Below, piece after piece: positions 8,353 to 16,854 of a DNA stretch of 25,541 nucleotides (position 1 is the stretch's first letter; each line of letters starts with the position of its first letter). The DNA is from JANMDR01 sp031376425 (lineage in GTDB: Bacteria; Pseudomonadota; Gammaproteobacteria; Burkholderiales; Usitatibacteraceae). The notes beneath the pieces are model-generated. The model worked only from the letters and a program-made list of their open reading frames with translations, did not search any database and was not told where the DNA came from. The DNA is taken from the NCBI GenBank assembly GCA_031376425.1, contig JANMDR010000331.1, positions 1 through 25,541 of the forward strand, read 5' to 3'. The translations under genes were made by a program, and so were the position numbers.

Positions 8353-9461
8353 GATTTTTGCCCTAATGGCTGCTGTTGCGTAATGCAATGAATATTCCCC
8401 CCCCCAAGCAATATCTCCCTTCCCGGTACCATCACTATTTTCCTATCTGGAAATAGTCTTTGCAGAATTTTTTCGGCTTCCGCATCCATCGGATCGTCAA
8501 ATTTTGGGGCGATGATGCCACCGTTTACGATTAGGAAGTTTACATAGCTTCCTGCTAATCTGACTTCGGGTGAACGGGCTTGGCTGCCTTCGCTTATATC
8601 TACGCCATCGCATTCTTCTTGGGTGGCGTAAATGGCGCTGGGTAGCGGCATGTGGTGGACGATGAGTTTGCGGCCTTTGGCGTCTATGGCTGATTCTAGT
8701 GCTTTTACCGCCTTCTGTACTCGCTCAAAATTTGGGTTTAAAACGTCATCGGTGTGGGCGAGCAATACCTCGCCTGGGCGCACATAGCAGCAAAAATTAT
8801 CGACGTGACCATCAGTTTCATCATTGTGCAGGCCATCGGGTAACCAAATTGTTTTTTCTATTCCTAAGTAGTCATGCAACATGGCCTCAATTTGTGCACG
8901 GCTTAAATGTGGGTTGCGGTTTTTGTTTAGTAGACATTCTTCGGTGGTGATTAAGGTGCCTTCGCCATCGACATGAAATGATCCGCCTTCGAGCACAAAG
9001 CCTTCGGTGCGATAGCGTTTGGTAGATTCGATATTGAGTATTTTTGCGGCTACTTGATCGTCGCGTTGCCACGGCCAATATAGGCCGCCGTTAAAACCGC
9101 CCCACGCGTTAAAAGTCCAATCAACGCCGCGTACATCGCCATGTTTATTGATAACAAAGGTGGGGCCGGTATCGCGCACCCAAGCATCGTCGGTGGTCAG
9201 TTCTACTACTCTAATATTGTCATGCTCATCTTCGTTTTTAAGGCGGGATAAGGCGTTTTCATATTGTGCCGCACTGGCGCAAACAATGACGGGCTCAAAT
9301 GGGGCAATAGCGTGGGCAACGGTTGTGAAAGCCGCCTGTGCAGGTTTGCCGCCGAGCCGCCAATTGTCAGGGCGTTCCGGCCATACCATCCAAACTTGCT
9401 GTTGTGGCGCGAATTCGGCGGGCATGTAAAAACCATCAGCATGTGGCGTTGATTTCAACAT
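8349..9461 (-). CDS. aguA: Agmatine deiminase
   Basis: The enzyme hydrolyses agmatine to N-carbamoylputrescine and ammonia in the arginine-decarboxylase route to putrescine. At 370 residues it has normal family length. Visible motifs of the guanidino-modifying (pentein) fold are WVRDTGP, EGGSFHVDGEGT, DGHVDNF with the catalytic His, and GGGNIHCITQQQP with the nucleophile Cys359. The ATG is at 9461-9459, only 2 bases after the aguB stop codon, so the pair is co-transcribed and probably translationally coupled. Two oddities are visible. The three Gly codons before the catalytic Cys form an uninterrupted run of nine G (complement of 8397-8405). The TAG stop (8351-8349) is built from the head of an inverted REP sequence. 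Confidence 0.95.
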   Translation of the reverse strand: MLKSTPHADGFYMPAEFAPQQQVWMVWPERPDNWRLGGKPAQAAFTTVAHAIAPFEPVIVCASAAQYENALSRLKNEDEHDNIRVVELTTDDAWVRDTGPTFVINKHGDVRGVDWTFNAWGGFNGGLYWPWQRDDQVAAKILNIESTKRYRTEGFVLEGGSFHVDGEGTLITTEECLLNKNRNPHLSRAQIEAMLHDYLGIEKTIWLPDGLHNDETDGHVDNFCCYVRPGEVLLAHTDDVLNPNFERVQKAVKALESAIDAKGRKLIVHHMPLPSAIYATQEECDGVDISEGSQARSPEVRLAGSYVNFLIVNGGIIAPKFDDPMDAEAEKILQRLFPDRKIVMVPGREILLGGGNIHCITQQQPLGQKS

Positions 9462-9463
9462 GA

Positions 9464-10351
9464 TTAAGATTCCAGTATGCCGTCGAGCGTTTTGATTGCG
9501 CCATAAAGATTAGGGCGACGATCTCTAAAGCTACCCCATGCGCTACGTATATGTTCTAGTTGGTCCAAGTCGAATTGGTGCACCAAAATACCGGTTTCTG
9601 TTTCGTTTAGTTCCGCTACTTTTTTACCGAATTGATCGGCAATAAATGAAGAACCGTAAAAGTTGATGTGATAGCCATCTTGATCTTCGCGACCAATGCG
9701 GTTGCTGGCAATAAGCGGCATCAGGTTCGCGCCAGCGTGACCCTGCTGCACGCGCTGCCAATGATCGCGTGAACTGATAGTGGGGTCGTGTGGTTCGGTG
9801 CCGATAGCGGTGGGGTAAAACAGCAGTTCTGCACCTTGTAGCGCCATGCTCCGCGCGCATTCCGGAAACCATTGATCCCAACAAATACCCACACCAATTT
9901 TTGCATACCGGGTGTGCCAAACTTTAAAGCCGGTATCACCCGGATTAAAATAATATTTTTCGTGATAGCCGGGGCCATCGGGAATATGGCTTTTTCTGTA
10001 AGTGCCCATATTGCAGCCATCTGCGTCGATGATGGCAATGCTATTAAAGCGGGCGCGACCCGCCAATTCAAAGAAGCTAATAGGTAAAACAACCGCAAGC
10101 TCTTTCGCTATTTTTTGAAAATGGGCGATGGCTGGGTTGGAATCTACTGTGGTGGCTAATTGCAAATAGTCGGGGTTGGGTTTCTGGCAAAAGTAGGGGG
10201 ATTCGAATAGCTCTTGAATTAAGATAATTTGCGCACCTTGCGCAGCGGCCTGACGCACCAATTTTTCGGCGTTGGCGATATTGGCGGCAGCATCCCATTT
10301 GCAGGCCATTTGGGTGGCGGCAACGGTGACGGTTCTGGACGTTTTTTGCAT
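9464..10351 (-). CDS. aguB: N-carbamoylputrescine amidase
   Basis: This nitrilase-superfamily amidase converts N-carbamoylputrescine to putrescine, CO2 and ammonia, the step after AguA. The 295-residue protein shows the catalytic triad in context: Glu in LIQELFESPYF, Lys in TYRKSHIPDGPGYHEKYYF, and Cys in GVGICWDQWFPECAR. I start it at the ATG at 10351-10349, because GGAAAG lies just upstream on the minus strand and the following TVTVAATQMACKWD is the usual family N-terminus. A longer frame reaching a TTG near 10432 adds 27 residues without family resemblance. It is the first gene of the aguB-aguA unit and is divergent from the ccm operon. Function is secure from adjacency to aguA and the motifs. 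Confidence 0.94.
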   Translation of the reverse strand: MQKTSRTVTVAATQMACKWDAAANIANAEKLVRQAAAQGAQIILIQELFESPYFCQKPNPDYLQLATTVDSNPAIAHFQKIAKELAVVLPISFFELAGRARFNSIAIIDADGCNMGTYRKSHIPDGPGYHEKYYFNPGDTGFKVWHTRYAKIGVGICWDQWFPECARSMALQGAELLFYPTAIGTEPHDPTISSRDHWQRVQQGHAGANLMPLIASNRIGREDQDGYHINFYGSSFIADQFGKKVAELNETETGILVHQFDLDQLEHIRSAWGSFRDRRPNLYGAIKTLDGILES

Positions 10352-10539
10352 ATTGAACTTTCCGGCAAGAAATTTAGTTTGGTTGACTGCAATAACTAAC
10401 AGAAGTTTACGGCACGCAAGAATCTCTTGCAATGCGTTAGCAGTGAAGATGTACCTAACCCTTGCGCTAGATCAGCGTTTATTCATTGTTGACAAGGTAT
10501 AATGGAGGTCACGAAAAATTTTTAGGTAAAGCATTGAAT

Positions 10540-11919
10540 ATGTTGGGTTTTTTTATAATTTGTGGGTTAATGTTGGTGGTGGCTTTGGGCTTTGTGCTGT
10601 GGCCGTTATTGCGTAGCAGTCAATCTTCAGCAGCCGACGCGGTGAAACCAGTCGCTAATGACGCGTCTAATCTAGCTATTTTGCGCAATCAACGTGCTGA
10701 ACTTGAAAGCGAGCTGGCGCGTGGGGCGATTAACCAAGCCACTTTTGAAACGAGTCTGCATGATTTATCTTTGCGCGTGAGCGAGGATGCGTCTACGTTG
10801 CTGGCACCAAGCAGCATCAAAAGCGCGCCGCAATCCAACCCGCGCGCTACGGTGTTTGCCGCTATCGCCGCCACACTGCTTATCGGTGGCACCGCGAGTT
10901 TTTACGCGGTTTTTGGTACGCCCAACGCGGTATTACCACAGTCGGCAACGGCAGCGCAGCCGGTGCCGCGTGCCACCTCAGAATCTCCCGAAATGAGCGA
11001 TAACAAAGTGCGCGAAATGGTGGATGGTTTAGCGCAAAAAATGCAAGGCAGGCCTGATGATTTTAAGGGTTGGGCATTGTTAGCGCGGTCTGAGTTTGCG
11101 CTGGGCCGCACAGATGCGTCCATTAAGTCATTTGAGCGTGCCATTAGCATTAGTAAAGCCGAACCAAAAGAAATGGTGGCGCAGCTTTATGCCGATTATG
11201 CTGACGCCAAAGTATTCCAGCAAGAAGGTGTATTTGACGCTAACATAATCAAGTTAATTGATAAATCGTTGACGCTTGACGCCAACAATTTAAAGGGCAT
11301 CGCCCTTGCCGCCACCGCCGCAATGCGTGCCAATAAAAGCGATGCAGCTATTGTGTTGTGGCAGCGCTTGCAAAAATTAGTGCCAAAAGAATCCGAGGAT
11401 GTAGTGGCCATCGATAGGATTATTGCGGAAATTCGTGCGCCAAAGTCTGTTGGCACAATTGCAAACGCAGTGGCAAACACAGCGCCAAACACAACGGCAA
11501 ATTCCGCTGCTGTACCGGTACAAAATGCGCCATCGCCAACACCAATGCCCACTAAGTCCACCTCCCCCACATTGGTATCTGGCCGCGTCACGCTTGACAC
11601 TAGCTTGGCTGCCAAGGTGAGTGCTGGCGATACCCTGTTTATTTTTGCCCGCGCCAAGGAAGGCCCAAAAATGCCCTTGGCGGTGCTGCGCCTAAACGCT
11701 GCCGATTTGCCAATGGATTTTTCACTCAGCGATGCGATGGCGATGGCGCCTGGCATGGTGCTGTCTGGCTTTACGGCGGTGATGGTTGAGGCCAAAATTT
11801 CAAAGGCGGGTACGGCTAATCGTAGTGCGGGCGATTTAATTGGCACGGTAGGCCCCGTGGCTCCGGGCAGTGACGCCGCACGCAATTTAAAGCTCACCAT
11901 TAATCAAGTTGTTAACTAG
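10540..11919 (+). CDS. ccmI: Cytochrome c maturation protein CcmI (CycH)
   Basis: CcmI is the apocytochrome chaperone of System I and presents apocytochrome c to the CcmF/H ligation module. The protein is 459 residues from the ATG at 10540. It has an N-terminal membrane helix (FIICGLMLVVALGFVLWPLL), a cytoplasmic Leu/Glu-rich segment (ILRNQRAELESELARG), and a second membrane helix at about residues 105-125. A periplasmic TPR region follows (KGWALLARSEFALGRTDASI), then a Thr/Asn/Pro/Ala-rich linker (about 320-345) and a CycH-type C-terminal beta domain. A frame extending to 10486 adds residues without family character. ccmI heads this operon although it is the last gene in many ccm clusters. 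Stop (11917-11919) and ccmA start are 11 bases apart. Confidence 0.88.
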   Translation: MLGFFIICGLMLVVALGFVLWPLLRSSQSSAADAVKPVANDASNLAILRNQRAELESELARGAINQATFETSLHDLSLRVSEDASTLLAPSSIKSAPQSNPRATVFAAIAATLLIGGTASFYAVFGTPNAVLPQSATAAQPVPRATSESPEMSDNKVREMVDGLAQKMQGRPDDFKGWALLARSEFALGRTDASIKSFERAISISKAEPKEMVAQLYADYADAKVFQQEGVFDANIIKLIDKSLTLDANNLKGIALAATAAMRANKSDAAIVLWQRLQKLVPKESEDVVAIDRIIAEIRAPKSVGTIANAVANTAPNTTANSAAVPVQNAPSPTPMPTKSTSPTLVSGRVTLDTSLAAKVSAGDTLFIFARAKEGPKMPLAVLRLNAADLPMDFSLSDAMAMAPGMVLSGFTAVMVEAKISKAGTANRSAGDLIGTVGPVAPGSDAARNLKLTINQVVN

Positions 11920-11930
11920 GTGTTGCCATA

Positions 11931-12593
11931 GTGACTGTGTTGCTCGAAGCCGCCGATTTAAGCCTATTACGGGGCAATGCCCTGCTATTCACTGGCGTTA
12001 GCTTGTGTGCAAATGCGGGTGAAGCTTGGTTGGTGCGCGGTGCTAACGGCTGCGGAAAAACCAGTTTGCTACGGCTATTGGCGGGGCTGACGCAGGCGGA
12101 ATCAGGCAGCGTTACCAGACATAGCGCCGCACTATACGTGGGGCACGCAAACGCGCTTAAAGATGACTTAACGGCGGATGAAAACCTAGATTTTGCTTTA
12201 CGTGCAGATGGTATGCGAGTGGATGCTCTGGCGCGGGCGCAGGCACTGCGCAATGTTGGCTTAAATACCAAGCGCAATTTGCTCGCCAAGCGCTTATCGC
12301 AGGGTCAAAAACGTCGCGTGGGTTTAGCGCGGCTACAACTAACGCATGTTGCAGGGCAAAAAATTTGGCTGCTTGACGAACCCACCAATGCCCTTGATGA
12401 CGATGGTGTAAGACTCTTTGAAGCTACTATTGGTAAGCATCTTCAGGCTGGTGGTACCGCCATCATTGCTACCCATTTGCCCTTAAATTTAACGCAATAT
12501 GCCCAAGCAGTGCATGCCCATGCCGTACAAACCCTAACACTCGCTAGCCACGATCCTGCAAGTGCTACTACGCATTTAACGCAGGCCGCTTAA
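11931..12593 (+). CDS. ccmA: Haem exporter ATP-binding subunit CcmA
   Basis: CcmA is the ATPase of the CcmABCD complex. Its ATP hydrolysis releases haem-loaded CcmE from CcmC at the inner membrane. At 220 residues with a GTG start at 11931, it has family length. ABC motifs are complete: Walker A GANGCGKT (37-44), Q-loop-like region, signature LSQGQ (122-126), Walker B IWLLDEP (Asp149, Glu150) and a switch His in ATHLPL. It is a short, single-domain ABC protein as expected for CcmA. It follows ccmI by 11 bases and precedes ccmB by 24 bases, in the conserved ccmABCDEFGH order. Confidence 0.95.
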   Translation: MTVLLEAADLSLLRGNALLFTGVSLCANAGEAWLVRGANGCGKTSLLRLLAGLTQAESGSVTRHSAALYVGHANALKDDLTADENLDFALRADGMRVDALARAQALRNVGLNTKRNLLAKRLSQGQKRRVGLARLQLTHVAGQKIWLLDEPTNALDDDGVRLFEATIGKHLQAGGTAIIATHLPLNLTQYAQAVHAHAVQTLTLASHDPASATTHLTQAA

Positions 12594-12617
12594 ACCGTAA
12601 GCAAAGAATAAAAGATA

Positions 12618-13325
12618 ATGGCTACCGTAATCACAACACCAACCCCAAGTTTTTCTGAAGTGAATGGCTTCAAACTTGGCTTGCAACGTGATTGGCTGTT
12701 GGCCGTGCGTCAGAAGGGTGAAATTGCGCAAATGTTGGTGTTTTTCTTAATCGTGGCAAGCTTCTTTCCTTTAGCCATAGGCGCTGAAACGGCAATATTG
12801 ACGCGGGTAGGCGCAGGTGTGGTGTGGGTATCAGGGCTATTGGCGGTGCTGCTCACCATGCCTCGGCTATTTGCAACAGATTATGCCGATGGCACCTTAG
12901 AACAACTCATTTGTAGCGGATTTCCGCTTGCCAGCGTATGTGCGGGTAAAATTGTAGCGCACTGGTTATCGAGTGGCTTCTTACTCACGTTAGTGTCGCC
13001 GCTTGTAGGATTACAGTTTGGCCTAAAACCGCCAGAGCTTGGGGTCTTGGCGTTGAGTTTGTTGTTGGGCACTCCGTTACTTTCCATGCTTGGTGCCATT
13101 GCTTCAGCCCTCACCTTAGGCTTACGAGGTGGGGCGATGTTAACAGCGTTACTGGTGTTGCCACTGTTTGTGCCGGTGCTAATTTTTGGCGCAGGCTGCG
13201 TGAGTGCCGCGCAAAGCGATTTGCCCTATACAGCACAGCTTTATTTATTGGGTGCAGGGTTGTTGATTGGTGCGGTGGGTACACCGTTTGCCGCAGCCGC
13301 AGCCGTTAAAATTTCGTTGGATTAA
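12618..13325 (+). CDS. ccmB: Haem exporter membrane subunit CcmB
   Basis: The 235-residue polytopic protein forms the membrane partner of CcmA. About six hydrophobic segments are visible (for example LVFFLIVASFFPLAIG, VVWVSGLLAVLL, LLTALLVLPLFVPVLIFGAG in the frame). The conserved loop FATDYADGTLEQL links the second and third helices and is characteristic of CcmB. Sequence between the helices is short, as in the family. The first about 20 residues are slightly longer than in compact homologues. ATG 12618 has only a weak A-rich upstream ribosome site, so expression probably relies on the flow from ccmA. It ends 7 bases before ccmC. Confidence 0.93.
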   Translation: MATVITTPTPSFSEVNGFKLGLQRDWLLAVRQKGEIAQMLVFFLIVASFFPLAIGAETAILTRVGAGVVWVSGLLAVLLTMPRLFATDYADGTLEQLICSGFPLASVCAGKIVAHWLSSGFLLTLVSPLVGLQFGLKPPELGVLALSLLLGTPLLSMLGAIASALTLGLRGGAMLTALLVLPLFVPVLIFGAGCVSAAQSDLPYTAQLYLLGAGLLIGAVGTPFAAAAAVKISLD

Positions 13326-13332
13326 GTTGATT

Positions 13333-14088
13333 ATGAGCGTATTTAAATATTCTTCCCCCGTTACTTTTTACCCGCTTGCAGGTAAGTTAGCACCTTGGTT
13401 TGCCGTATTGGCTGGCCTTCTTGGCGTAGTGGGCTTGTATTTAGGTTTGGTGGCGGCACCCGTTGATTTTCAGCAGGGCGAAATTTATCGCATTTTATTT
13501 ATTCATATTCCCACTGCTTGGATGGGTATGTTTATTTATGTGGTGATGGCTGTGTATGGCCTATTGGCTCTTGTTTTCAATACCCGTTTATCCGCCATGA
13601 TGATGCGGGCGCTGGCACCTACAGGCGCTATTTTTACGGCCTTAGCGTTGTGGACTGGCGCGTTGTGGGGCAACCTAACATGGGGTACATGGTGGGCATG
13701 GGATGCACGCAATACCTCCACTTTGATTTTACTGTTCCTCTACTTTGGTTATATGGCGCTCATGAACGCCATCGAAGATCCGCGCCGTGCTGATAAAGCC
13801 GGAGCGTTGCTGGTGTTAGTGGGTTCCATTAATATTCCTATCATCTATTTTTCAGTAAAGTGGTGGAATACGCTCCATCAAGCTTCAACCATCGGCGTTG
13901 CAAGCGCACCTAAGATGGCACCCTTGATGGCAGCCGCAGTGTTTGCAATGGTGCTTGCCTGCTGGATGTACGCCATCGCGGTGGCGTTGATTCGGGTGCG
14001 CCAAATTATTGCGGAACGCGAATTAGCACGGCTGCAGAACGGTGGAATTATTCCTGTGTGGTTGCAATCCCCGAAGAAAGGAAACTAA
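13333..14088 (+). CDS. ccmC: Haem-handling membrane protein CcmC
   Basis: CcmC binds haem and delivers it to the haem chaperone CcmE. The 251-residue protein has six hydrophobic segments. It carries the tryptophan-rich periplasmic WWD motif WGTWWAWDARNTS (from about residue 118) and two candidate axial His ligands, His58 in FIHIPTAWM and His182 in WWNTLHQAS. I use the ATG at 13333, because the next residues MSVFKYSSPVTFYPLAGKL match the family's short N-terminus. An upstream in-frame start at 13267 overlaps ccmB and adds unrelated residues. It sits in the standard position between ccmB and ccmD. Confidence 0.95.
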   Translation: MSVFKYSSPVTFYPLAGKLAPWFAVLAGLLGVVGLYLGLVAAPVDFQQGEIYRILFIHIPTAWMGMFIYVVMAVYGLLALVFNTRLSAMMMRALAPTGAIFTALALWTGALWGNLTWGTWWAWDARNTSTLILLFLYFGYMALMNAIEDPRRADKAGALLVLVGSINIPIIYFSVKWWNTLHQASTIGVASAPKMAPLMAAAVFAMVLACWMYAIAVALIRVRQIIAERELARLQNGGIIPVWLQSPKKGN

Positions 14089-14090
14089 CC

Positions 14091-14255
14091 ATGTCATCGA
14101 GAGATTTAATATATTTAAGTGCAGCGTTTGGTGGATTTTTTTTGTGCTTAGGCTTAGAAATGATCGCCTTGCATTTTAGTCATAAGCGAATCGCGGCGCT
14201 GCAATTGAACATAACGCTTGATGCGGCGTTGGCAACCACAGAAGGAAAATCATGA
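14091..14255 (+). CDS. ccmD: Small membrane protein CcmD
   Basis: CcmD is a 54-residue protein with one hydrophobic helix (LSAAFGGFFLCLGLEMIAL) and a charged C-terminal tail. It matches the size, topology and operon position of CcmD, which stabilises the CcmABC-CcmE complex and is needed for holo-CcmE release. ATG 14091 has a good ribosome site (AAGGAAA starting about 14078) and lies 2 bases after the ccmC stop. An in-frame start at 14058 would run into ccmC and is less likely. The stop overlaps the ccmE start by 4 bases (ATGA at 14252-14255), pointing to coupled translation. Sequence identity in CcmD is always weak, so the call leans on context. Confidence 0.85.
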   Translation: MSSRDLIYLSAAFGGFFLCLGLEMIALHFSHKRIAALQLNITLDAALATTEGKS

Positions 14256-14815
14256 CCGCCCGACATAAACGAATCATGTGGATTGTAATTGGCCTTAGTT
14301 TGCTGGCCGCAGCCGCCACGATGGTGATGAAAGCGCTAGATGCTAACATCGCGTTTTTCTTCGCTCCCTCTGAAGTCGCCGCTAAAGCGCCTAAAGATAA
14401 GGCTTTTCGTCTAGGTGGGCTTGTTACCGTGGGCAGCGTACAGCGCCCGCGTGCGAGCGACGGTAGCAACACACTAAATGTGCGTTTTGAGGTAACTGAT
14501 ACCGTGACGACTATACCCGTTACCTACACCGGAATTTTGCCGGATTTATTTAAAGAAGGTAAGGGCGTAGTGGCTCAAGGCAAGCTGGTTAACGGCGTAT
14601 TTCAAGCTTCTGAAGTGCTCGCCAAACATGATGAAAACTATATGCCGCCAGAAGCTGCTGAAGCCTTAAAACGCGCCGGCAAGCCCATTGAAGGCAAGAT
14701 TTTTGCAGGGCAAAAAGCGGTGGTAACGCAGGCACCGGATGCACCAACCGGTAAGAGCACGCCGCCGCCTAGCGATACCGGTAGCTATCCAGTTTCTGAA
14801 CCCGTCACTAAGTAA
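14252..14815 (+). CDS. ccmE: Periplasmic haem chaperone CcmE
   Basis: CcmE carries haem covalently on a conserved histidine and hands it to CcmF/CcmH. The protein is 187 residues: a basic N-terminus and one signal-anchor helix (IMWIVIGLSLLAAAATMVM), then an OB-fold beta barrel (about 40-125). The haem-attachment loop LAKHDENYMPPE gives His126 as the covalent site and Tyr130 as the nearby ligand. The C-terminal tail is flexible and Pro/Thr-rich, as usual. Its start overlaps the ccmD stop by 4 bases. All key residues are present and there is no sign of the CXXXY archaeal-type variant. Confidence 0.96.
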   Translation: MTARHKRIMWIVIGLSLLAAAATMVMKALDANIAFFFAPSEVAAKAPKDKAFRLGGLVTVGSVQRPRASDGSNTLNVRFEVTDTVTTIPVTYTGILPDLFKEGKGVVAQGKLVNGVFQASEVLAKHDENYMPPEAAEALKRAGKPIEGKIFAGQKAVVTQAPDAPTGKSTPPPSDTGSYPVSEPVTK

Positions 14816-14842
14816 TATCGTCCCAATTTTAGGTGTAGAAAA

Positions 14843-16852
14843 ATGATTCCAGAACTCGGTCACTTTGCATTAGTTATTGCGCTATTTTTGGCGCTGCTGC
14901 TCGGTACATTGCCGCTTTTAGGGGCGTTTCAAGGCAATACACGGTTGATGGCCACATCGCGTCCTTTGGCGGCGGGGCTATTTGTGTTTGTGGCCTTTGC
15001 GTTCGGCTGTTTAGCTATTTCGTTTTTAGCCAGTGATTTTTCTGTGCATAACGTGGCGATGAATTCCAATACCAAGCTGCCCGCAATTTATCGGCTAACG
15101 GCCAGTTGGGGCTCGCATGAAGGCTCGCTCTTGCTTTGGGTATTGATGCTCGCCGGCTGGACGGTGACAGTAGCTGCATTTAGCCGCAATTTGCCGCAAG
15201 ACGTGTTGGCGCGGGTCTTGGCGGTGCTGGGTTTAATTGCAGTGGGGTTTTTGTTGTTTATGCTGATTACTTCAAACCCATTTGACCGCTTGCTACCTGC
15301 AGCACCGGAGGGTCGTGATTTAAATCCATTGCTGCAAGACGTTGGCATGATCGTGCACCCGCCTATGCTTTACATGGGTTATGTGGGCTTTAGCGTGGCG
15401 TTTGCCTTTGCCGTAGCAGCCTTGTTAGGCGGCAAGCTCGATGCTACCTGGGCGCGCTGGTCACGCCCGTGGACTACGGCCGCATGGTGTTTTTTAACGG
15501 TTGGCATCATGCTGGGTTCAGCATGGGCCTATTACGAATTGGGCTGGGGTGGCTGGTGGTTTTGGGACCCGGTAGAAAACGCGTCTTTCATGCCGTGGCT
15601 GGTTGGCACGGCACTCATTCACTCATTGGCGGTAACGGAGAAGCGCGGTATTTTTAAAAGTTGGACCGTGCTGTTGGCCTTGCTCGCGTTCTCCCTTTCG
15701 CTGCTCGGAACTTTCATTGTGCGTTCAGGCGTGCTTACCAGCGTACATGCCTTCGCAACTGACCCTAAACGTGGTGTGTTTATTCTTGCATTTTTAACTG
15801 TTGTAGTCGGTGGTTCGCTCGCACTATATGCTTGGCGGGCACCTACCATAGGCCTTGCGCGAGCGCCGCAAGCGTTTGGCCCAGCATCCCGTGAATCATT
15901 TTTACTCGCCAATAATTTGTTGCTTGTGGTAGCGATGAGCATGGTGTTATTGGGCACCTTGTATCCGTTATTTATGGATGCCTTAAAGGGCGTAAAAATG
16001 TCGGTAGGTACACCGTATTTTGATTGGTTATTTTTTATTTTAATGTCACCCGCTTTATTTTTAATGGCGATTGGCCCGCTGGCAAGCTGGCGCGAAACCA
16101 CGGTGCCTAGCCTTGCTAAGCGCCTAAAATGGGCAGCAGCAAGCGCGGTGGTATGTGCCATTGTGGTGCCATATATGATGGGTAAATGGACACCGGCATT
16201 AGCCTTCGGTATTTTACTGGCGGCATGGATTATTGGCGCTACCATCGTCGCATTAATTTTGCGTTTTAAAGCTGCGCCGCAGCAAGGCTTTTTTGCCAAG
16301 CTGGGCGGTAATTCAAGCAGCTACTACGGCATGCATTGCGCGCACGTAGGGGTGGCAATTTTTGTAATCGGCGTCACGATGGTGAAGGGCTATGAGTCTG
16401 AAAAAGACGTGCGTTTATCCCCCGGCGAATCCGTTGCGCAGGGTGGCTATGACTTTAAATTTATTAAGCTTGAAACCATGCCGGGACCTAATTTTAATGC
16501 CCTTCGCGGCACATTTGAAGTATCGCAAAACGGCAAATTGCTCAGAACCATGCATCCTGAAAAGCGCCGCTATTTTGCATCCGGCCAAACCATGACTGAA
16601 GCTGACATTGATTCTGGCTTTACGCGTGATTTGTATGTGTCGTTAGGTGAGCCGGTCGAAGAATCCACCACCGGCGCATGGGGCGTGCGCGTCTACGTGA
16701 AGCCGTTTGTAGATTGGATTTGGGCTGGCTGTTTATTGATGGCGCTCGGCGGTATTTTGGCTATTGCAGATAAGCGCTATCGCTTGAAATTTGCGAAGGC
16801 ACCCAAACCTGTCGTGGCAAATTCGCCACTACAGCCAGCAGCGGCGGAATAG
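14843..16852 (+). CDS. ccmF: Cytochrome c haem lyase subunit CcmF
   Basis: CcmF is the large integral-membrane core of the haem ligation complex; it takes haem from holo-CcmE and attaches it to apocytochrome c. It is 669 residues with about 15 hydrophobic segments. The WWD domain WGGWWFWDPVENASFMPW is at about residues 235-252, and VHPPMLYMGY (about 170-180) and HSLAVTEKRG supply candidate His ligands. A soluble periplasmic loop near the C-terminus (about 520-620) precedes the last helix, as in the family. ATG 14843 is preceded by AGGTG about 8 bases upstream. The stop is 2 bases before ccmG. Confidence 0.96.
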   Translation: MIPELGHFALVIALFLALLLGTLPLLGAFQGNTRLMATSRPLAAGLFVFVAFAFGCLAISFLASDFSVHNVAMNSNTKLPAIYRLTASWGSHEGSLLLWVLMLAGWTVTVAAFSRNLPQDVLARVLAVLGLIAVGFLLFMLITSNPFDRLLPAAPEGRDLNPLLQDVGMIVHPPMLYMGYVGFSVAFAFAVAALLGGKLDATWARWSRPWTTAAWCFLTVGIMLGSAWAYYELGWGGWWFWDPVENASFMPWLVGTALIHSLAVTEKRGIFKSWTVLLALLAFSLSLLGTFIVRSGVLTSVHAFATDPKRGVFILAFLTVVVGGSLALYAWRAPTIGLARAPQAFGPASRESFLLANNLLLVVAMSMVLLGTLYPLFMDALKGVKMSVGTPYFDWLFFILMSPALFLMAIGPLASWRETTVPSLAKRLKWAAASAVVCAIVVPYMMGKWTPALAFGILLAAWIIGATIVALILRFKAAPQQGFFAKLGGNSSSYYGMHCAHVGVAIFVIGVTMVKGYESEKDVRLSPGESVAQGGYDFKFIKLETMPGPNFNALRGTFEVSQNGKLLRTMHPEKRRYFASGQTMTEADIDSGFTRDLYVSLGEPVEESTTGAWGVRVYVKPFVDWIWAGCLLMALGGILAIADKRYRLKFAKAPKPVVANSPLQPAAAE

Positions 16853-16854
16853 CA

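Noticed and set aside
10352..10432. 27-residue N-terminal extension of aguB from a TTG codon
   Set aside because: The extension has no family resemblance, and the ATG at 10351 has a ribosome site and the usual N-terminal sequence.
10489..10503. TTGACA and TATAAT boxes upstream of ccmI
   Set aside because: Both hexamers are perfect, but only 3 bases separate them, so they cannot be a -35/-10 pair. No good partner at 16-18 bases was found for TATAAT.
11196..11900. Long minus-strand open frame (234 codons) opposite ccmI
   Set aside because: It lies wholly inside the well-supported ccmI frame, has low-complexity Ala/Ser/Thr content and no recognisable domain.
15619..16299. Long minus-strand open frame (226 codons) opposite ccmF
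   Set aside because: It is antisense to a conserved membrane protein; composition mirrors ccmF codons and no family is recognisable.
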